This document shows positions 33,809 through 43,296 of a stretch of 64,000 bases of DNA, in pieces. Numbering within the stretch: the stretch's first letter is position 1; every line of letters starts with the position of its first letter. The notes beneath the pieces are model-generated. The model worked only from the letters and a program-made list of their open reading frames with translations, was not told the origin of the DNA and searched no databases. Location of the stretch: positions 210,634 through 274,633 of the forward strand of contig JAHZHN010000001.1 of assembly GCA_019420275.1 (NCBI GenBank), read 5' to 3'. The stretch comes from Clostridiales bacterium (GTDB lineage Bacteria; Bacillota; Clostridia; Lachnospirales; Lachnospiraceae). The position numbers were made by a program, and so were the translations under genes.

Positions 33809-34726
33809 ATGTTAAAAAAACTAATTCTTATCATCATCGCCATATTTTTGATTCCAGTGGCTGCAGAGCAGATTCAGACAATGTCATCTGCCTCCAGAAA
33901 TTCAGAGCAGGAACAGGCAAAAGAGGAAACCGATTCATTCAGCTCTGATGATACTTCCGACACCGAAACCTATGGTACGAGCGATACAGCAGAAGAATCT
34001 TATGAAAATACGCAGACTTTATCCGATGATTCTGAGTCTAAAAATTCCAGTGAAACAGACAATAAAGAAGGGAATGAAGAATTTGACTGGAAATCCGGAT
34101 ATGCCGATGTTCTCCATCATATTGAGGACTATATGTCCATTGAAGATGGTACAGAATGTACATTAAAAGATCTTGATTTTGACGGTATTCCAGAATTACA
34201 TATCGTAACTCAAATTGGCGCAAACGAATTACTCGGAAACGCTGTGATTTTCTATTATGATGACAGTCAGAATTTACAATACACAAAATTTTCTTACGAT
34301 GGCCAAAGTGCAGATTCTCCTGAACTTTATGTTAATTCCAATGGCGAATACGCATGGCTGGTTGAAAATCTGTGCTATGACTACAAAACCGAACAAGATA
34401 CTTTTTGCACAGATTCTTCAAACAAATCATCAATTGAATATAGTGGAGTCGATGCCAGTAAAATGACATTTTCCAATGGAGAGATAAAATCAACTGTTCT
34501 TATTAAGGTTGAAGGAGAAAAATGGACCGGCAAAAAACCATCCCAGTTTTATGCATTCGGAAAAACTTATGATAATGTCGACGACTTTTTTAAACAGATT
34601 AGTTCTAACTGGACATGGAGCCCAGTTGCAGAAACTTACGAATATGTCAGTGTTTCTCCATCCTATAAAAATCCATCTCAGGAACAAATTAATCAATTAC
34701 TGGATTCTTATCGCCCGCTGATTTAA
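33809..34726 (+). CDS. Secreted or membrane-anchored acidic protein with a DxDxDG-like loop
   Basis: I do not recognise a named family. The 305-residue protein has an N-terminal signal or anchor (KKLILIIIAIFLIPVAAEQ), then a low-complexity Ser/Asp/Glu/Thr stretch of about 65 residues (residues 27-92) that looks like an extended linker, then a folded domain. In it, DLDFDGIPELHIV resembles calcium-binding DxDxDG loops of extracellular repeat proteins. The C-terminal part is beta-rich and ends with a helix QEQINQLLDSYRPL. It is the first of two plus-strand genes and has promoter box C. Confidence 0.7.
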   Translation: MLKKLILIIIAIFLIPVAAEQIQTMSSASRNSEQEQAKEETDSFSSDDTSDTETYGTSDTAEESYENTQTLSDDSESKNSSETDNKEGNEEFDWKSGYADVLHHIEDYMSIEDGTECTLKDLDFDGIPELHIVTQIGANELLGNAVIFYYDDSQNLQYTKFSYDGQSADSPELYVNSNGEYAWLVENLCYDYKTEQDTFCTDSSNKSSIEYSGVDASKMTFSNGEIKSTVLIKVEGEKWTGKKPSQFYAFGKTYDNVDDFFKQISSNWTWSPVAETYEYVSVSPSYKNPSQEQINQLLDSYRPLI

Positions 34727-34758
34727 AAGCATCATAATAAAAGATAGGAGGAATCGAT

Positions 34759-35646
34759 ATGTTAAAGAAAATCACCGCTTTAATGCTGGCTGCTTCTGTC
34801 ATAATCATCGCCGCTGCTGCCGTCCGGTCATTTTCATCCAGTTGGACAAAACGTTTTCTGCCCAAGAAGACCGAGCCAAAGCAGACAGAAGCTCCAGCTC
34901 CTATCGAAAAAAAGAACATCGAGCTCCTTCCATACAGCGGCACCCGTCTTATCACCAGTGAAGAAGCGGCTGCGTTATCGAATCAGCAATTAAGAATTGC
35001 ACGGTGTGAAATCACAGCAAGACACGGCAAGCGCGTCTGCTCAGAAAAAACAAAAGAGTACTTTGAATCCATCAGCTGGTATCATCCTTCCAACAATTAT
35101 GACAGTTCTTCTCTGTCAGACATCGAAAGCAAGAACATAGAAATTCTATATAAGGAAGAGCTGGAACGCAAGCAGACTGCCGCCAAAAAGCGCCTGGAGG
35201 GAGGCACGAATGGCAAAGATGCAAAAGATTTATCCTCAGATTACGTCGATGTCCTTACTTCTTTTTCCTATGACGATTTAGCAGGAAAATGGATCAGTAT
35301 AGAAGAAGATTCAGATGACACTCTTGTTCCTAAAAGTACTTCTGTCATAGAAATCAGAGAAAAGGACGGCATTTTCTATTACGTATATTATTTTATCCAA
35401 ATCCCCATCTGCTTTACTCCCGAAGCAGGCACTGAGGAAGGCGAAGCCAGCCGTGTATTCTGCGACTGTACCACTGGGCTTGTCACATTAGATGAAGATG
35501 CCGGAATCATTACATTTTATTCCGGTCTTTCTGATGAACATCCTTTTTTCGTTTTTGAATATGATGTGATGTCTGACCGCCTAATCCAGACAAATGACGA
35601 CAAATATCAGGAAATTATGGTAAAAAATGATGATTTTAAATATTAA
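34759..35646 (+). CDS. YARHG-domain extracytoplasmic protein
   Basis: The 295-residue protein has an N-terminal membrane anchor (about 5-24), a Pro/Lys/Glu linker, then a YARHG domain: LRIARCEITARHGKRVCSEKTKEYFESISWYHP, close to the usual RNEIYARHG...YFxxxxWY pattern. YARHG domains are extracellular and associated with cell-wall or peptide binding. A separate C-terminal beta-rich domain (about 165-295) contains LAGKWISIEEDSDD and resembles a small beta-barrel. The start follows AGGAGG and lies 32 bp after the upstream stop, so the two are cotranscribed. Function in the island is not known. Confidence 0.82.
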   Translation: MLKKITALMLAASVIIIAAAAVRSFSSSWTKRFLPKKTEPKQTEAPAPIEKKNIELLPYSGTRLITSEEAAALSNQQLRIARCEITARHGKRVCSEKTKEYFESISWYHPSNNYDSSSLSDIESKNIEILYKEELERKQTAAKKRLEGGTNGKDAKDLSSDYVDVLTSFSYDDLAGKWISIEEDSDDTLVPKSTSVIEIREKDGIFYYVYYFIQIPICFTPEAGTEEGEASRVFCDCTTGLVTLDEDAGIITFYSGLSDEHPFFVFEYDVMSDRLIQTNDDKYQEIMVKNDDFKY

Positions 35647-35656
35647 ATGTCAAGTC

Positions 35657-35698
35657 AAAAAATCAGGGAGGAATTCATAAAATCCAACCCTGATTTTT
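35657..35698. terminator. Bidirectional terminator between YARHG gene and kinase operon
   Basis: AAAAATCAGGG and CCCTGATTTTT arms with a 19-nt loop; runs of A and T flank both sides, and both converging genes end next to it. Confidence 0.8.
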
Positions 35699-35699
35699 G

Positions 35700-38171
35700 T
35701 TACTGCGGCCAGTAGTAAGGGGAATCTCCAATAATTCCCAGTGGAGCAATAAAAATTGCCTTGCCTGTATTTTCATAGTCTTGTACGATTATCGTCATAT
35801 CTTCAATGAATAAAGACCTGCTTGATTTTTCAGATTTTGAATTTTCCCATGCGCTGCTGATGGAGTTTTCAAAGTATTTCTTATCCTTCTTTTGCAAATC
35901 AGCCGCCAACATTCCAACATCCACAGCCGCATCATCCAAATCTGCAGTACTTTTTTCGCTTCGATATACCACTAATTGTATAACATCATTATTAATACTA
36001 TCTTTGACTAAACCTAAATTAATGCTTTCTGTCATCTGATAATGTTCTACTGCCTTGAAAGTAGTTAAAATACTCCCATATTTTTGTATTTCCACTGTAT
36101 TACTTTTCTTTTCGGAGATTTTTCTCATTTGGTACCCTTTTTTCTTCAAACCACGGATCACATCTTCTGCGTGAATAAAAAAACGATAATTATTGCATGG
36201 CTCGCCCCATTTTATAACATCTTTTTCATCTAATCTATAAAGAACAGCATCTTTCTCATCTTGATATTTTTTATCTTCTTTAACGTCCTCTTTAGAAACC
36301 GCATGTTCTTTCACATAAGAAATAAATTCTTTATATCGGTCACTTCCTCGTTCATAATTTCCTGCATAAACTGTATGATCTTTTTTATTTTCCTGAAAAA
36401 GAGAATCATATTGGTCCTCACCAGAAGACATTGGTTTCATATTTATGGAATAGAGCGAATCTTCATTTTGGGAAATATTATCCTGATGAGAAATATCAAT
36501 AAGATATCTTGCATTAAGTCTTAATCTAACAGATTCCCCTTTCGGAATTGAAATTTTCCCTAATTCCATACACTCTTCTTTTGTCAAATATGTTTCTGTG
36601 AATAACAAAGATGACAGCTTCTCCAGAAAACGACTGCATCTTTCTTTCGAAGACTGATACTCTATTCCCATAAGTCGTCCATTGAATGGATCATAAGTAA
36701 AAATGACCGTTTCCGTTTTACCTCGAACTTTATAGGTTTCATCTTTGCTCGAAGACAGTCGAATCCTTCCTTCCTCATTATCTTCTATATATCCCAGCAC
36801 GCTTCCTGTTTCATCTGCCAAATCCAGCTTTTGTTCTATCCCCATATAATATTCTATCGCTTCTTTGGCTGTTTCAAAATCAATACAAAAGGTATTTTCA
36901 CCCCCCTGATCAATCGGACATTTATCCCAGTCTTTCTCCTTTACTTCATATTCGGTATAGCCGTTATATTTCTTTTCTTCTCCATATTGTAAAAGATAAT
37001 CTCTTATTTCTTCATATTCTGGATCCTTTTTATCAAAAACCTTTTCGTCCTGTTCATTCTTTACTTTTTCCCTTGCACGCTCTACTTTCCATGCAAAATA
37101 TTCTGGCTGATGTGTCTGAATATATGCATATATACCGACTGCTGACACTCCTGCCAAAACAGCCAAACAAATCATGCCGATTGCTATTCTTTTCAGAAGA
37201 TACCCTTTTACCCGTTTTTTTCTTCTTCTTTTTTTCTCCTGCTGGGAAGTATTCAGCCATGCATCTCCCCAGATATGTCGGATTACTCCCATCTCACGCT
37301 CTTCCTCTTCTCTCGGAAGATCTATACTTTCCAACAGATTTCCAATAGAAAAGAACCGCATCTGAGATTCCAGGGATATGCCCCGCATTAATGCCTGTTC
37401 CGTTTTATCCTCAATTTTTGTGTACCAATGAGGACTTCTTACATTATCTTTTTTCATTCGATCCGATGATTTTTGAATCTTGTGTCCTGTAACCATTTCA
37501 TACCATATTGTGCAAAGTGCATATACATCGGTCCATGGTCCTAAAATCCCTTTACCATCCTGCTGCTCTGGTGCTTTATACTCATCCGAATTTTCCTCAG
37601 ACAATCTGCCTTTACAGTCTGCCAGCAGCCGAAGAGTCCCATCTTTCATCACGATCAAATGTTCTGGCGTAATATTTCCATGAATCTGTCCATTCGCATG
37701 AAGTCCACTTACCGCCCGAAGGACCGGGCGAAGTAATCGTATCACATCCTCTTCTTCTATTTTATGTTTTTCCTTTATATAATCTTCCAGAGTTTCTCCT
37801 TCTGGAAACGTTGTAATCATATACCCCTTTCCGTTTCTCAAAAAGTAATCCTTGATCACCGCCATACCGGCGGAAAAACTTTTCCCGAACAAGTTCCTTA
37901 TTTCCTTCTCTTTTTTCGTTCTCCAAAACTCCTCCGGATATTCATATACTAGTACTTTTTGTTCCAACACAAGATCATATCCCGCATACCGCACAGTATG
38001 TCCATCCTGTTCCAAAGCTGCTCCAATCATATATTTACTGCAAAGTACAGCATATGGCTCCAGAAAATTTTCCTGCCATTCGTATTCCCACAGCCCCTTC
38101 TTACATATAGGACAAATTTGTTCCGGCTTATCTTTTTCATTCATACAGAATATGCATTTTTTCTTTTTCAT
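35700..38171 (-). CDS. Membrane pseudokinase with a tandem ectodomain
   Basis: The 823-residue protein has an N-terminal zinc ribbon (Cys6, 9, 20, 23), a kinase-like domain (about 40-285), a basic stretch, one membrane helix (about 328-350) and a large ectodomain. Catalytic motifs are lost: VAIK lysine is Tyr76 (VLVYEY), HRD is HGN (Asn166), and DFG reads ADC. It should not phosphorylate. The ectodomain has two parts: about 385-580 resembles the 586-residue kinase ectodomain (SPESYLTEEE versus FTETYLTKEE), and about 601-760 resembles that of the 561-residue kinase (YAGNYERGSDRYKEFI versus YAGSYGRQSSRYEEYI). It is the last gene of the operon. Confidence 0.88.
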   Translation of the reverse strand: MKKKKCIFCMNEKDKPEQICPICKKGLWEYEWQENFLEPYAVLCSKYMIGAALEQDGHTVRYAGYDLVLEQKVLVYEYPEEFWRTKKEKEIRNLFGKSFSAGMAVIKDYFLRNGKGYMITTFPEGETLEDYIKEKHKIEEEDVIRLLRPVLRAVSGLHANGQIHGNITPEHLIVMKDGTLRLLADCKGRLSEENSDEYKAPEQQDGKGILGPWTDVYALCTIWYEMVTGHKIQKSSDRMKKDNVRSPHWYTKIEDKTEQALMRGISLESQMRFFSIGNLLESIDLPREEEEREMGVIRHIWGDAWLNTSQQEKKRRRKKRVKGYLLKRIAIGMICLAVLAGVSAVGIYAYIQTHQPEYFAWKVERAREKVKNEQDEKVFDKKDPEYEEIRDYLLQYGEEKKYNGYTEYEVKEKDWDKCPIDQGGENTFCIDFETAKEAIEYYMGIEQKLDLADETGSVLGYIEDNEEGRIRLSSSKDETYKVRGKTETVIFTYDPFNGRLMGIEYQSSKERCSRFLEKLSSLLFTETYLTKEECMELGKISIPKGESVRLRLNARYLIDISHQDNISQNEDSLYSINMKPMSSGEDQYDSLFQENKKDHTVYAGNYERGSDRYKEFISYVKEHAVSKEDVKEDKKYQDEKDAVLYRLDEKDVIKWGEPCNNYRFFIHAEDVIRGLKKKGYQMRKISEKKSNTVEIQKYGSILTTFKAVEHYQMTESINLGLVKDSINNDVIQLVVYRSEKSTADLDDAAVDVGMLAADLQKKDKKYFENSISSAWENSKSEKSSRSLFIEDMTIIVQDYENTGKAIFIAPLGIIGDSPYYWPQ

Positions 38172-38192
38172 CTTTTCATTCTATCCCTTCCA

Positions 38193-39878
38193 TTACCATA
38201 AGTATTCCGGGGCATCTATATTTAATGTATTTACACCAAAAGACCATTTCTCATCCGTATTTTTATTTTTTAATATACTCAATTCATAATTATATTTACC
38301 TCCCATATTATAAAATCCAATTTTTTTCCATTTTTCATCCTGTGATGTTTTTTTCAAATCATTAATTTCTGATTTTATATCTTCTTCTTTCACTGAAAGT
38401 TCCTGTGTCAGGAATCTGGCCGTTTCCAGCATTACATTTTCTATTTCATCGTCCATTTCGTCTGATACCCGCACACCAATCGAAAATAATTCTTCATTGA
38501 TGCTGTCTTGCTGTACCTCAATCTGTAACCCAGTCTCTGTCTCAAATATCTCTTCTTTCACAAAATTAGTAAGAACTGCCCCATATTTTCGTACTTCAAC
38601 AGTATCTTTCTCTGATTCTTTTATTTTTTTCAGCAGATACCCATTCTTTTCCATCCATTTCAAATAATCTGTCTTTGTATACTCAAAACGAACTTGATTG
38701 CAAGGATCACCCCATTCCTCCACATCTTCCGGTTTCAACGTATAAATCGTGCTAGTTCCTTGATTGCCATCATTTTCTTTTCGACTGGATACTGCATGAC
38801 TTTCTACAAATTCTATATACTCCTCATATCGACTGCTTTGTCTTCCATAACTCCCGGCATATCGAGTCTTCTCCGGCTCATTTTTCATATGTAATAAAAA
38901 AACAGTACCGCCGGCTGCACATAAAACAATCACTGCAAAAACAGCCGTCAAAAGTATCATCCATCGTCGTTTCTTTACATTTTTTTCCTTTGTCGTATTT
39001 TGAATATTCTTCAAAGCACTGCTTAATTCATCCATACTCCTAAATCGATGTTTAGGGTTCAATTCCATCCCCCTGCATAGGATTTCTTCTTCCTCCGGAA
39101 GAATTTCTGCACCATAAGCAGACGGAAGATACAGCTCGTCTTTTTCAATCCGATGAATAGACGGTTCCGGACGTACACCCGTTATCATCTCATAAATTGT
39201 CGCACACATAGCATAAACATCTGTCCAAGGACCCTGCTTTCCCTTTTGTACATATTGTTCCGGCGGCGCATATCCTTTCTTAATCAGAATCGTCATAGTT
39301 TTTTCTGTCTCCAGATATGGCCTTGCTGAACCAAAATCTATGATTTTCATCGTTCCGTTTTCTTCCATCATCAAATTTCCTGGATTTAAATCACGGTGAA
39401 TAATTCCCATTTTATGAATTTTTTCAAGAGCCTCTGCCACAGGCTGCATCATGCTCCAGGCCTGCTGAAAGGAAAATGGCATATCCTGCTTCTGCAGATA
39501 ATCGTCTAGACTAATTCCCCGGATATATTCCATTGCCAGATATGCTGTTTTGTTTTCCTCAAACCAATCTAAAATTTTCACAACTTCAGGAATGTCGAAT
39601 AATTTTGACATTCGTCTGGCCTCTGATAAAAAATCTTTTTTCCCTTTCAAAAAACGTTTGTAATCACTCTTCTCTTTTGGCACTACATTCATATTTCCAT
39701 CTCTGTCATGGACTCTTCCTGCTATTTCTCTTGGGTAATACTCTTTTATTACTATATTTTGCTGTAAATCCATATCTTCTGCAAGATATGTAATTCCAAA
39801 ACCTCCAATTCCTAATATCTTCAGAACACGATATCTTTTTTTTAAACATGTCCCAATCTCTAAATTATCTTTTTCCAT
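38193..39878 (-). CDS. Membrane Ser/Thr protein kinase (IKEYYP type)
   Basis: The 561-residue protein has an intact kinase domain (about 15-290): GIGGFGIT loop, lysine in IVIKEYYPRE (Lys45), HRDLNPGNLM (Asp163), DFG (Asp181) and YAPPEQY. The IKEYYP signature marks a bacterial eukaryotic-like kinase group. A single membrane helix (about 306-330) precedes an extracytoplasmic domain (about 339-561), which is shared with the pseudokinase. There is no zinc ribbon. It lies 21 bp before the pseudokinase and 6 bp after the other kinase, so it is in the same operon. Substrates are unknown. Confidence 0.93.
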   Translation of the reverse strand: MEKDNLEIGTCLKKRYRVLKILGIGGFGITYLAEDMDLQQNIVIKEYYPREIAGRVHDRDGNMNVVPKEKSDYKRFLKGKKDFLSEARRMSKLFDIPEVVKILDWFEENKTAYLAMEYIRGISLDDYLQKQDMPFSFQQAWSMMQPVAEALEKIHKMGIIHRDLNPGNLMMEENGTMKIIDFGSARPYLETEKTMTILIKKGYAPPEQYVQKGKQGPWTDVYAMCATIYEMITGVRPEPSIHRIEKDELYLPSAYGAEILPEEEEILCRGMELNPKHRFRSMDELSSALKNIQNTTKEKNVKKRRWMILLTAVFAVIVLCAAGGTVFLLHMKNEPEKTRYAGSYGRQSSRYEEYIEFVESHAVSSRKENDGNQGTSTIYTLKPEDVEEWGDPCNQVRFEYTKTDYLKWMEKNGYLLKKIKESEKDTVEVRKYGAVLTNFVKEEIFETETGLQIEVQQDSINEELFSIGVRVSDEMDDEIENVMLETARFLTQELSVKEEDIKSEINDLKKTSQDEKWKKIGFYNMGGKYNYELSILKNKNTDEKWSFGVNTLNIDAPEYLW

Positions 39879-39884
39879 TTTTCC

Positions 39885-41645
39885 TTACCTTACCCTCAAA
39901 CTTACACTAAAAGTTTTTTGGTTCGAATCATAAAATAATCCGGTTTCACACTTGCTATTCAATTTCAAAGATATATAATCATTTTTTTCACTCAATCTTT
40001 CAAACAAATCTTTAATTTCTTCTTCTGTTAAATAAGACTCCGGTGAAAGAATCGGCAGCATTTTATACAAAAAGGCCTCCACGGTTTCTTTATCCTTTGA
40101 TGTAAGCTGAAGATATGTAACAAATTTTGTCACATAGTCAGAATACATATTTACTGTTTCTTCTCCATAATCCCACTGTGTTTCCTGACTTAAATGAACT
40201 TGTAGAGGACACCATTGATTCCTGTGATCTACAGAAACATATCCATTAAACCGATCATTATCTTCTTCACCTTTTGTTTTCATATAAAGATCTATCACTT
40301 TTTTCATTGTCGACACTCTAACTGGAAATACTCCGGCTGCTTCACTGGGATATTTCCACCCTTTTAATGCCCCTTTTAGAATTCGATAAGTGGTAGAAGT
40401 TTTACCATCATTCACCTCATAAGCATTTTTCTCCAGAAATTTTACTGCTTCTTTAAATTCTTTCGAATCCTGTCCCCGGATCTCCGGTTTCTTCATTTCT
40501 TCTGCTGCCTCTCGATCATTCTTTAAATCTTCTCTAACAACTTTTTCCGGATGTGCTGTGCGATACCATTGAATCCCTGCCCTCGCCAGAAGAACCACAA
40601 GAATCAAGGCCGCACATGCACAGATAATTTTCTTCAAGCGGCTGCGGAATCTTCCCCTTTTTCGGTTCTTTGCAGAAACTCTTTCTACCTCTGTCGTAAT
40701 CTGAATCCACGAATCTCCCCAGATCTTTCGGATGGCTTCGCTTTCTTTTTCAGCATTTATTTTCTCCTGTAAATCCAGCTGATGCCACAAATTTGTAATA
40801 CTGAAATACCGGCTCTGAATGTCCACAGACAAACCTCGCATAAATGCCTGTTCCATCTGATCTGGTACTTTTATAAAATCACTCGGCATTCTCAGATGAT
40901 CTCTTCTCACTCTTTGTGGTGCCGGCGGCACTTTATGCCCTGTTACTGCCTCATACCATACGGCACAAACAGCATACAAGTCGCTCCATGGACCGATTTT
41001 ATCCTTTTCCTGATAGGCTTCAATCGGTGCGTACCCTTCTTTCAGTTTCTTTTCCTTGGCAGGAAGTCCTTTCACAAACGCTGCTCCAAAATCAATGATT
41101 TTCAAAGTTCCTTCATTATCAAACAGCAGATTGTCTGGACTGATATCTCCATGTATGATTCCTCTGCAGTGAAGCTGAATCAGTGTCCGCATCACCGGCT
41201 TCAGAAACTTTACAGCCTCTTTTGCTGGAACATGATGGTGTTTTTTTAGATATTCTCTAAAACTGCCGCCCTTTAAATATTCCATCACAAGATAATGGAT
41301 TCCATCCTCCTGAAAATATCCCGCCTTCTTCACGACTCCCGGAATATCTTTTAATTCCTCCAGAAGACCGGCTTCTGTTTTCTCCTGAGACAGCTCATTT
41401 TCTTTCTGGGAATATGCCTTAATGGCCACAGACTTTTTCTCTTTATCATCATATGCAAGATACGTCACTCCAAAGGCGCCTTCTCCCAATGCCTGTCCAA
41501 TCATATACCGCTCCTGCAGCACAGTATACGGCTTCATCCATCCATGTTTCCATCCATACTCCCAGACTGCCTTTTTACAATGCGGACACCTTTCTTCCAC
41601 AGAATCAATTTCCTGCATACAAAAAATACATCGTTTTGTTTCCAT
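39885..41645 (-). CDS. Membrane Ser/Thr protein kinase with zinc ribbon
   Basis: The 586-residue protein begins with a zinc ribbon (CIFC...CPHC, Cys6, 9, 20, 23), then a kinase domain (about 40-290): GEGAFGVTY, VAIKAY (Lys76), HGDISPDNLL (Asp167, with Gly in place of the HRD arginine), DFG (Asp185) and YAPIEAY. Key residues are present, so activity is expected, probably without activation-loop control through an HRD arginine. A membrane helix (about 338-356) and a C-terminal ectodomain follow. The first 300 residues align closely with the pseudokinase. Its ATG immediately follows the stop of the upstream gene. Confidence 0.92.
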   Translation of the reverse strand: METKRCIFCMQEIDSVEERCPHCKKAVWEYGWKHGWMKPYTVLQERYMIGQALGEGAFGVTYLAYDDKEKKSVAIKAYSQKENELSQEKTEAGLLEELKDIPGVVKKAGYFQEDGIHYLVMEYLKGGSFREYLKKHHHVPAKEAVKFLKPVMRTLIQLHCRGIIHGDISPDNLLFDNEGTLKIIDFGAAFVKGLPAKEKKLKEGYAPIEAYQEKDKIGPWSDLYAVCAVWYEAVTGHKVPPAPQRVRRDHLRMPSDFIKVPDQMEQAFMRGLSVDIQSRYFSITNLWHQLDLQEKINAEKESEAIRKIWGDSWIQITTEVERVSAKNRKRGRFRSRLKKIICACAALILVVLLARAGIQWYRTAHPEKVVREDLKNDREAAEEMKKPEIRGQDSKEFKEAVKFLEKNAYEVNDGKTSTTYRILKGALKGWKYPSEAAGVFPVRVSTMKKVIDLYMKTKGEEDNDRFNGYVSVDHRNQWCPLQVHLSQETQWDYGEETVNMYSDYVTKFVTYLQLTSKDKETVEAFLYKMLPILSPESYLTEEEIKDLFERLSEKNDYISLKLNSKCETGLFYDSNQKTFSVSLRVR

Positions 41646-43121
41646 CTAACTTTTCTTCCTTCTGTTTCCGTCTTCCTCTCCCGGATCTTCTTTCTCCCTG
41701 ATTCTCAGATATTTTGCCAGTTCATCCTGATGACAGTAGGCTCCTTTGTAGAGTTTATAAAGATAGAAATTCTCTCCTTCCCCTACCTTTTTGTCCACAT
41801 GAGACTCCAGTACAGAAAACGGATCCTGACTTCTTAAAAACTCAATGACAAAACGGTCAAATCCGGCTCCCGGTGACAGCTGGGAAAATCCGCAGTTGGA
41901 AAGAATCCGGTTCATTCGCATCATCGTAATCTTATTGTCATCTTCCATAGTAATCTTTGTTTTTACAAACAGAAGGAAACTGATCAGTGTTTCACGGTTA
42001 ATATCCCTCTTCCCGGTAATAAAGTCACGGAAAAAGTCCTCGCCGGATCTTCCTCTCTGATACAGTTTTGCTGCTTTTTTCTCATCTCTTTCGTATTCAC
42101 GGTCCTTTTCTTCTTCTTTTTCCAGCTCTTCCCGTTCCCATTGTTTCAGCTGTTTCAGCGCTCTTTGTTCTTCTCCGACATCCGGATGGGCCGAACAGTA
42201 TCCCAGAGCATGGGCAATCCTTAGTTTCAGATTGTCCGGCCAGTCTTCGACGGAACCATACAATTCAAAAATGAGTTCCATCCAGTCCACAGAGACGTAT
42301 CCAAAATAGAAATAATTAAATTCATCAAAAACACCTCCAGGCGTAATGGCCGTATTTTCCACAAATTCTTTTTTCTCTTCCAGCGGCATGCGGTTCCGGC
42401 TCTTTGCCGCATCCTTTTTCAAGGCTGTCAGCGGCTTTAGGAAATTCAGTTCCTCCAGGGCATGCAGTTCCAGATATCCTCTTTCTTCCTTTTCCAGGGA
42501 GCTGCCGTATTGCCGGAGCAGTGCTTCTGACTTCTCACAGCTTTCGTAATAGTTGTCTATTTTCTGCCGGATATAAAGATACAGATATTTGCAAAAATAA
42601 TATCTTGCTTTTTCCCGAACAGCGGAAAAATTTTCTGCATTTCCATCCATAAAATGGAAAAAGTCTTCTTCTGACTGACTGTCGATAATTTCACGCTCCA
42701 TAAAACTGGTCAGCATTTCTGTTTCCAATTGCTCAGAAGAGTTTTCTTTTACGTATTTTTCCAGATTTTTAAGTGTGATCTTTCCTTTCGGAAAACTCTG
42801 TTTTTTGCTTTTCGCCTGCTCCGTGTATTTCTCCATATATTTCTGATATAATTCCATCCATCTGTCATAGCCCAGCTGATGACTGAAAGCATAAATGAGT
42901 CCAGCTTCATAAAAACTGCGGGCATATAAGGTCTCATATCCCTCATCCTCTAATCGTTCATTCACTTCTTCTAATGTCAGCTTTCTTGCAAAGCCCTCTG
43001 CAAGCACTGCAAGCCTTCCCGGCAGCGTGATATCCTGATCCCCTATTTCAAAATCTTCATCCATAAAGTTCAAAGTGAGATTCGTTACCATTTCTTCAAA
43101 CAGATTATCTTTTTTCTTCAT
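41646..43121 (-). CDS. Unknown cytosolic protein heading the kinase operon
   Basis: I do not recognise a named family. The product of about 491 residues is helical and charged, with no signal or membrane segment. It has a basic/acidic coiled-coil-like stretch (KQWEREELEKEEEKDREYER) and a C-terminal block, DFFRDFITGKRDINRETLISFLLFV followed by LSNCGFSQLSP and DRFVIEFL. In my recollection that block resembles short proteins found beside bacterial vWA and kinase genes. It may be an adaptor or substrate of the kinases (inference). I chose the ATG at 43121 behind GGGAGGG; starts at 43139 or 43157 are also possible. Confidence 0.75.
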   Translation of the reverse strand: MKKKDNLFEEMVTNLTLNFMDEDFEIGDQDITLPGRLAVLAEGFARKLTLEEVNERLEDEGYETLYARSFYEAGLIYAFSHQLGYDRWMELYQKYMEKYTEQAKSKKQSFPKGKITLKNLEKYVKENSSEQLETEMLTSFMEREIIDSQSEEDFFHFMDGNAENFSAVREKARYYFCKYLYLYIRQKIDNYYESCEKSEALLRQYGSSLEKEERGYLELHALEELNFLKPLTALKKDAAKSRNRMPLEEKKEFVENTAITPGGVFDEFNYFYFGYVSVDWMELIFELYGSVEDWPDNLKLRIAHALGYCSAHPDVGEEQRALKQLKQWEREELEKEEEKDREYERDEKKAAKLYQRGRSGEDFFRDFITGKRDINRETLISFLLFVKTKITMEDDNKITMMRMNRILSNCGFSQLSPGAGFDRFVIEFLRSQDPFSVLESHVDKKVGEGENFYLYKLYKGAYCHQDELAKYLRIREKEDPGEEDGNRRKKS

Positions 43122-43199
43122 ACTCTGATTCCCTCCCATTTTCTCTTTACCTTTCAATACATCCAGCGTCTCTGCCCCTTTTCATTGCTTTTTCATCTT

Positions 43200-43227
43200 C
43201 TTATATCTTACTTATATTTTCTTGCAA
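43200..43227 (-). promoter_or_regulatory. Candidate promoter of the kinase operon
   Basis: Minus-strand TTGCAA (43222-43227) and TATAAG (43200-43205) with 16-bp spacing. The shared island promoter box is not present here. Confidence 0.4.
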
Positions 43228-43296
43228 TGTCCATAAAAATTATATTCGCAGACTAAATAACAATTTTTATGTCTGTTATCTTAAAAATAGACATAA

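Noticed and set aside
39885..41645. The 586-residue kinase as a second pseudokinase (HGD instead of HRD)
   Set aside because: The ATP lysine, catalytic Asp167 and DFG are all present; loss of the HRD arginine alone does not abolish activity in many kinases.
43258..43296. TATGTCT...AGACATA hairpin as an insertion-sequence end
   Set aside because: No transposase or matching second end is present; it more likely belongs to the tRNA downstream region.
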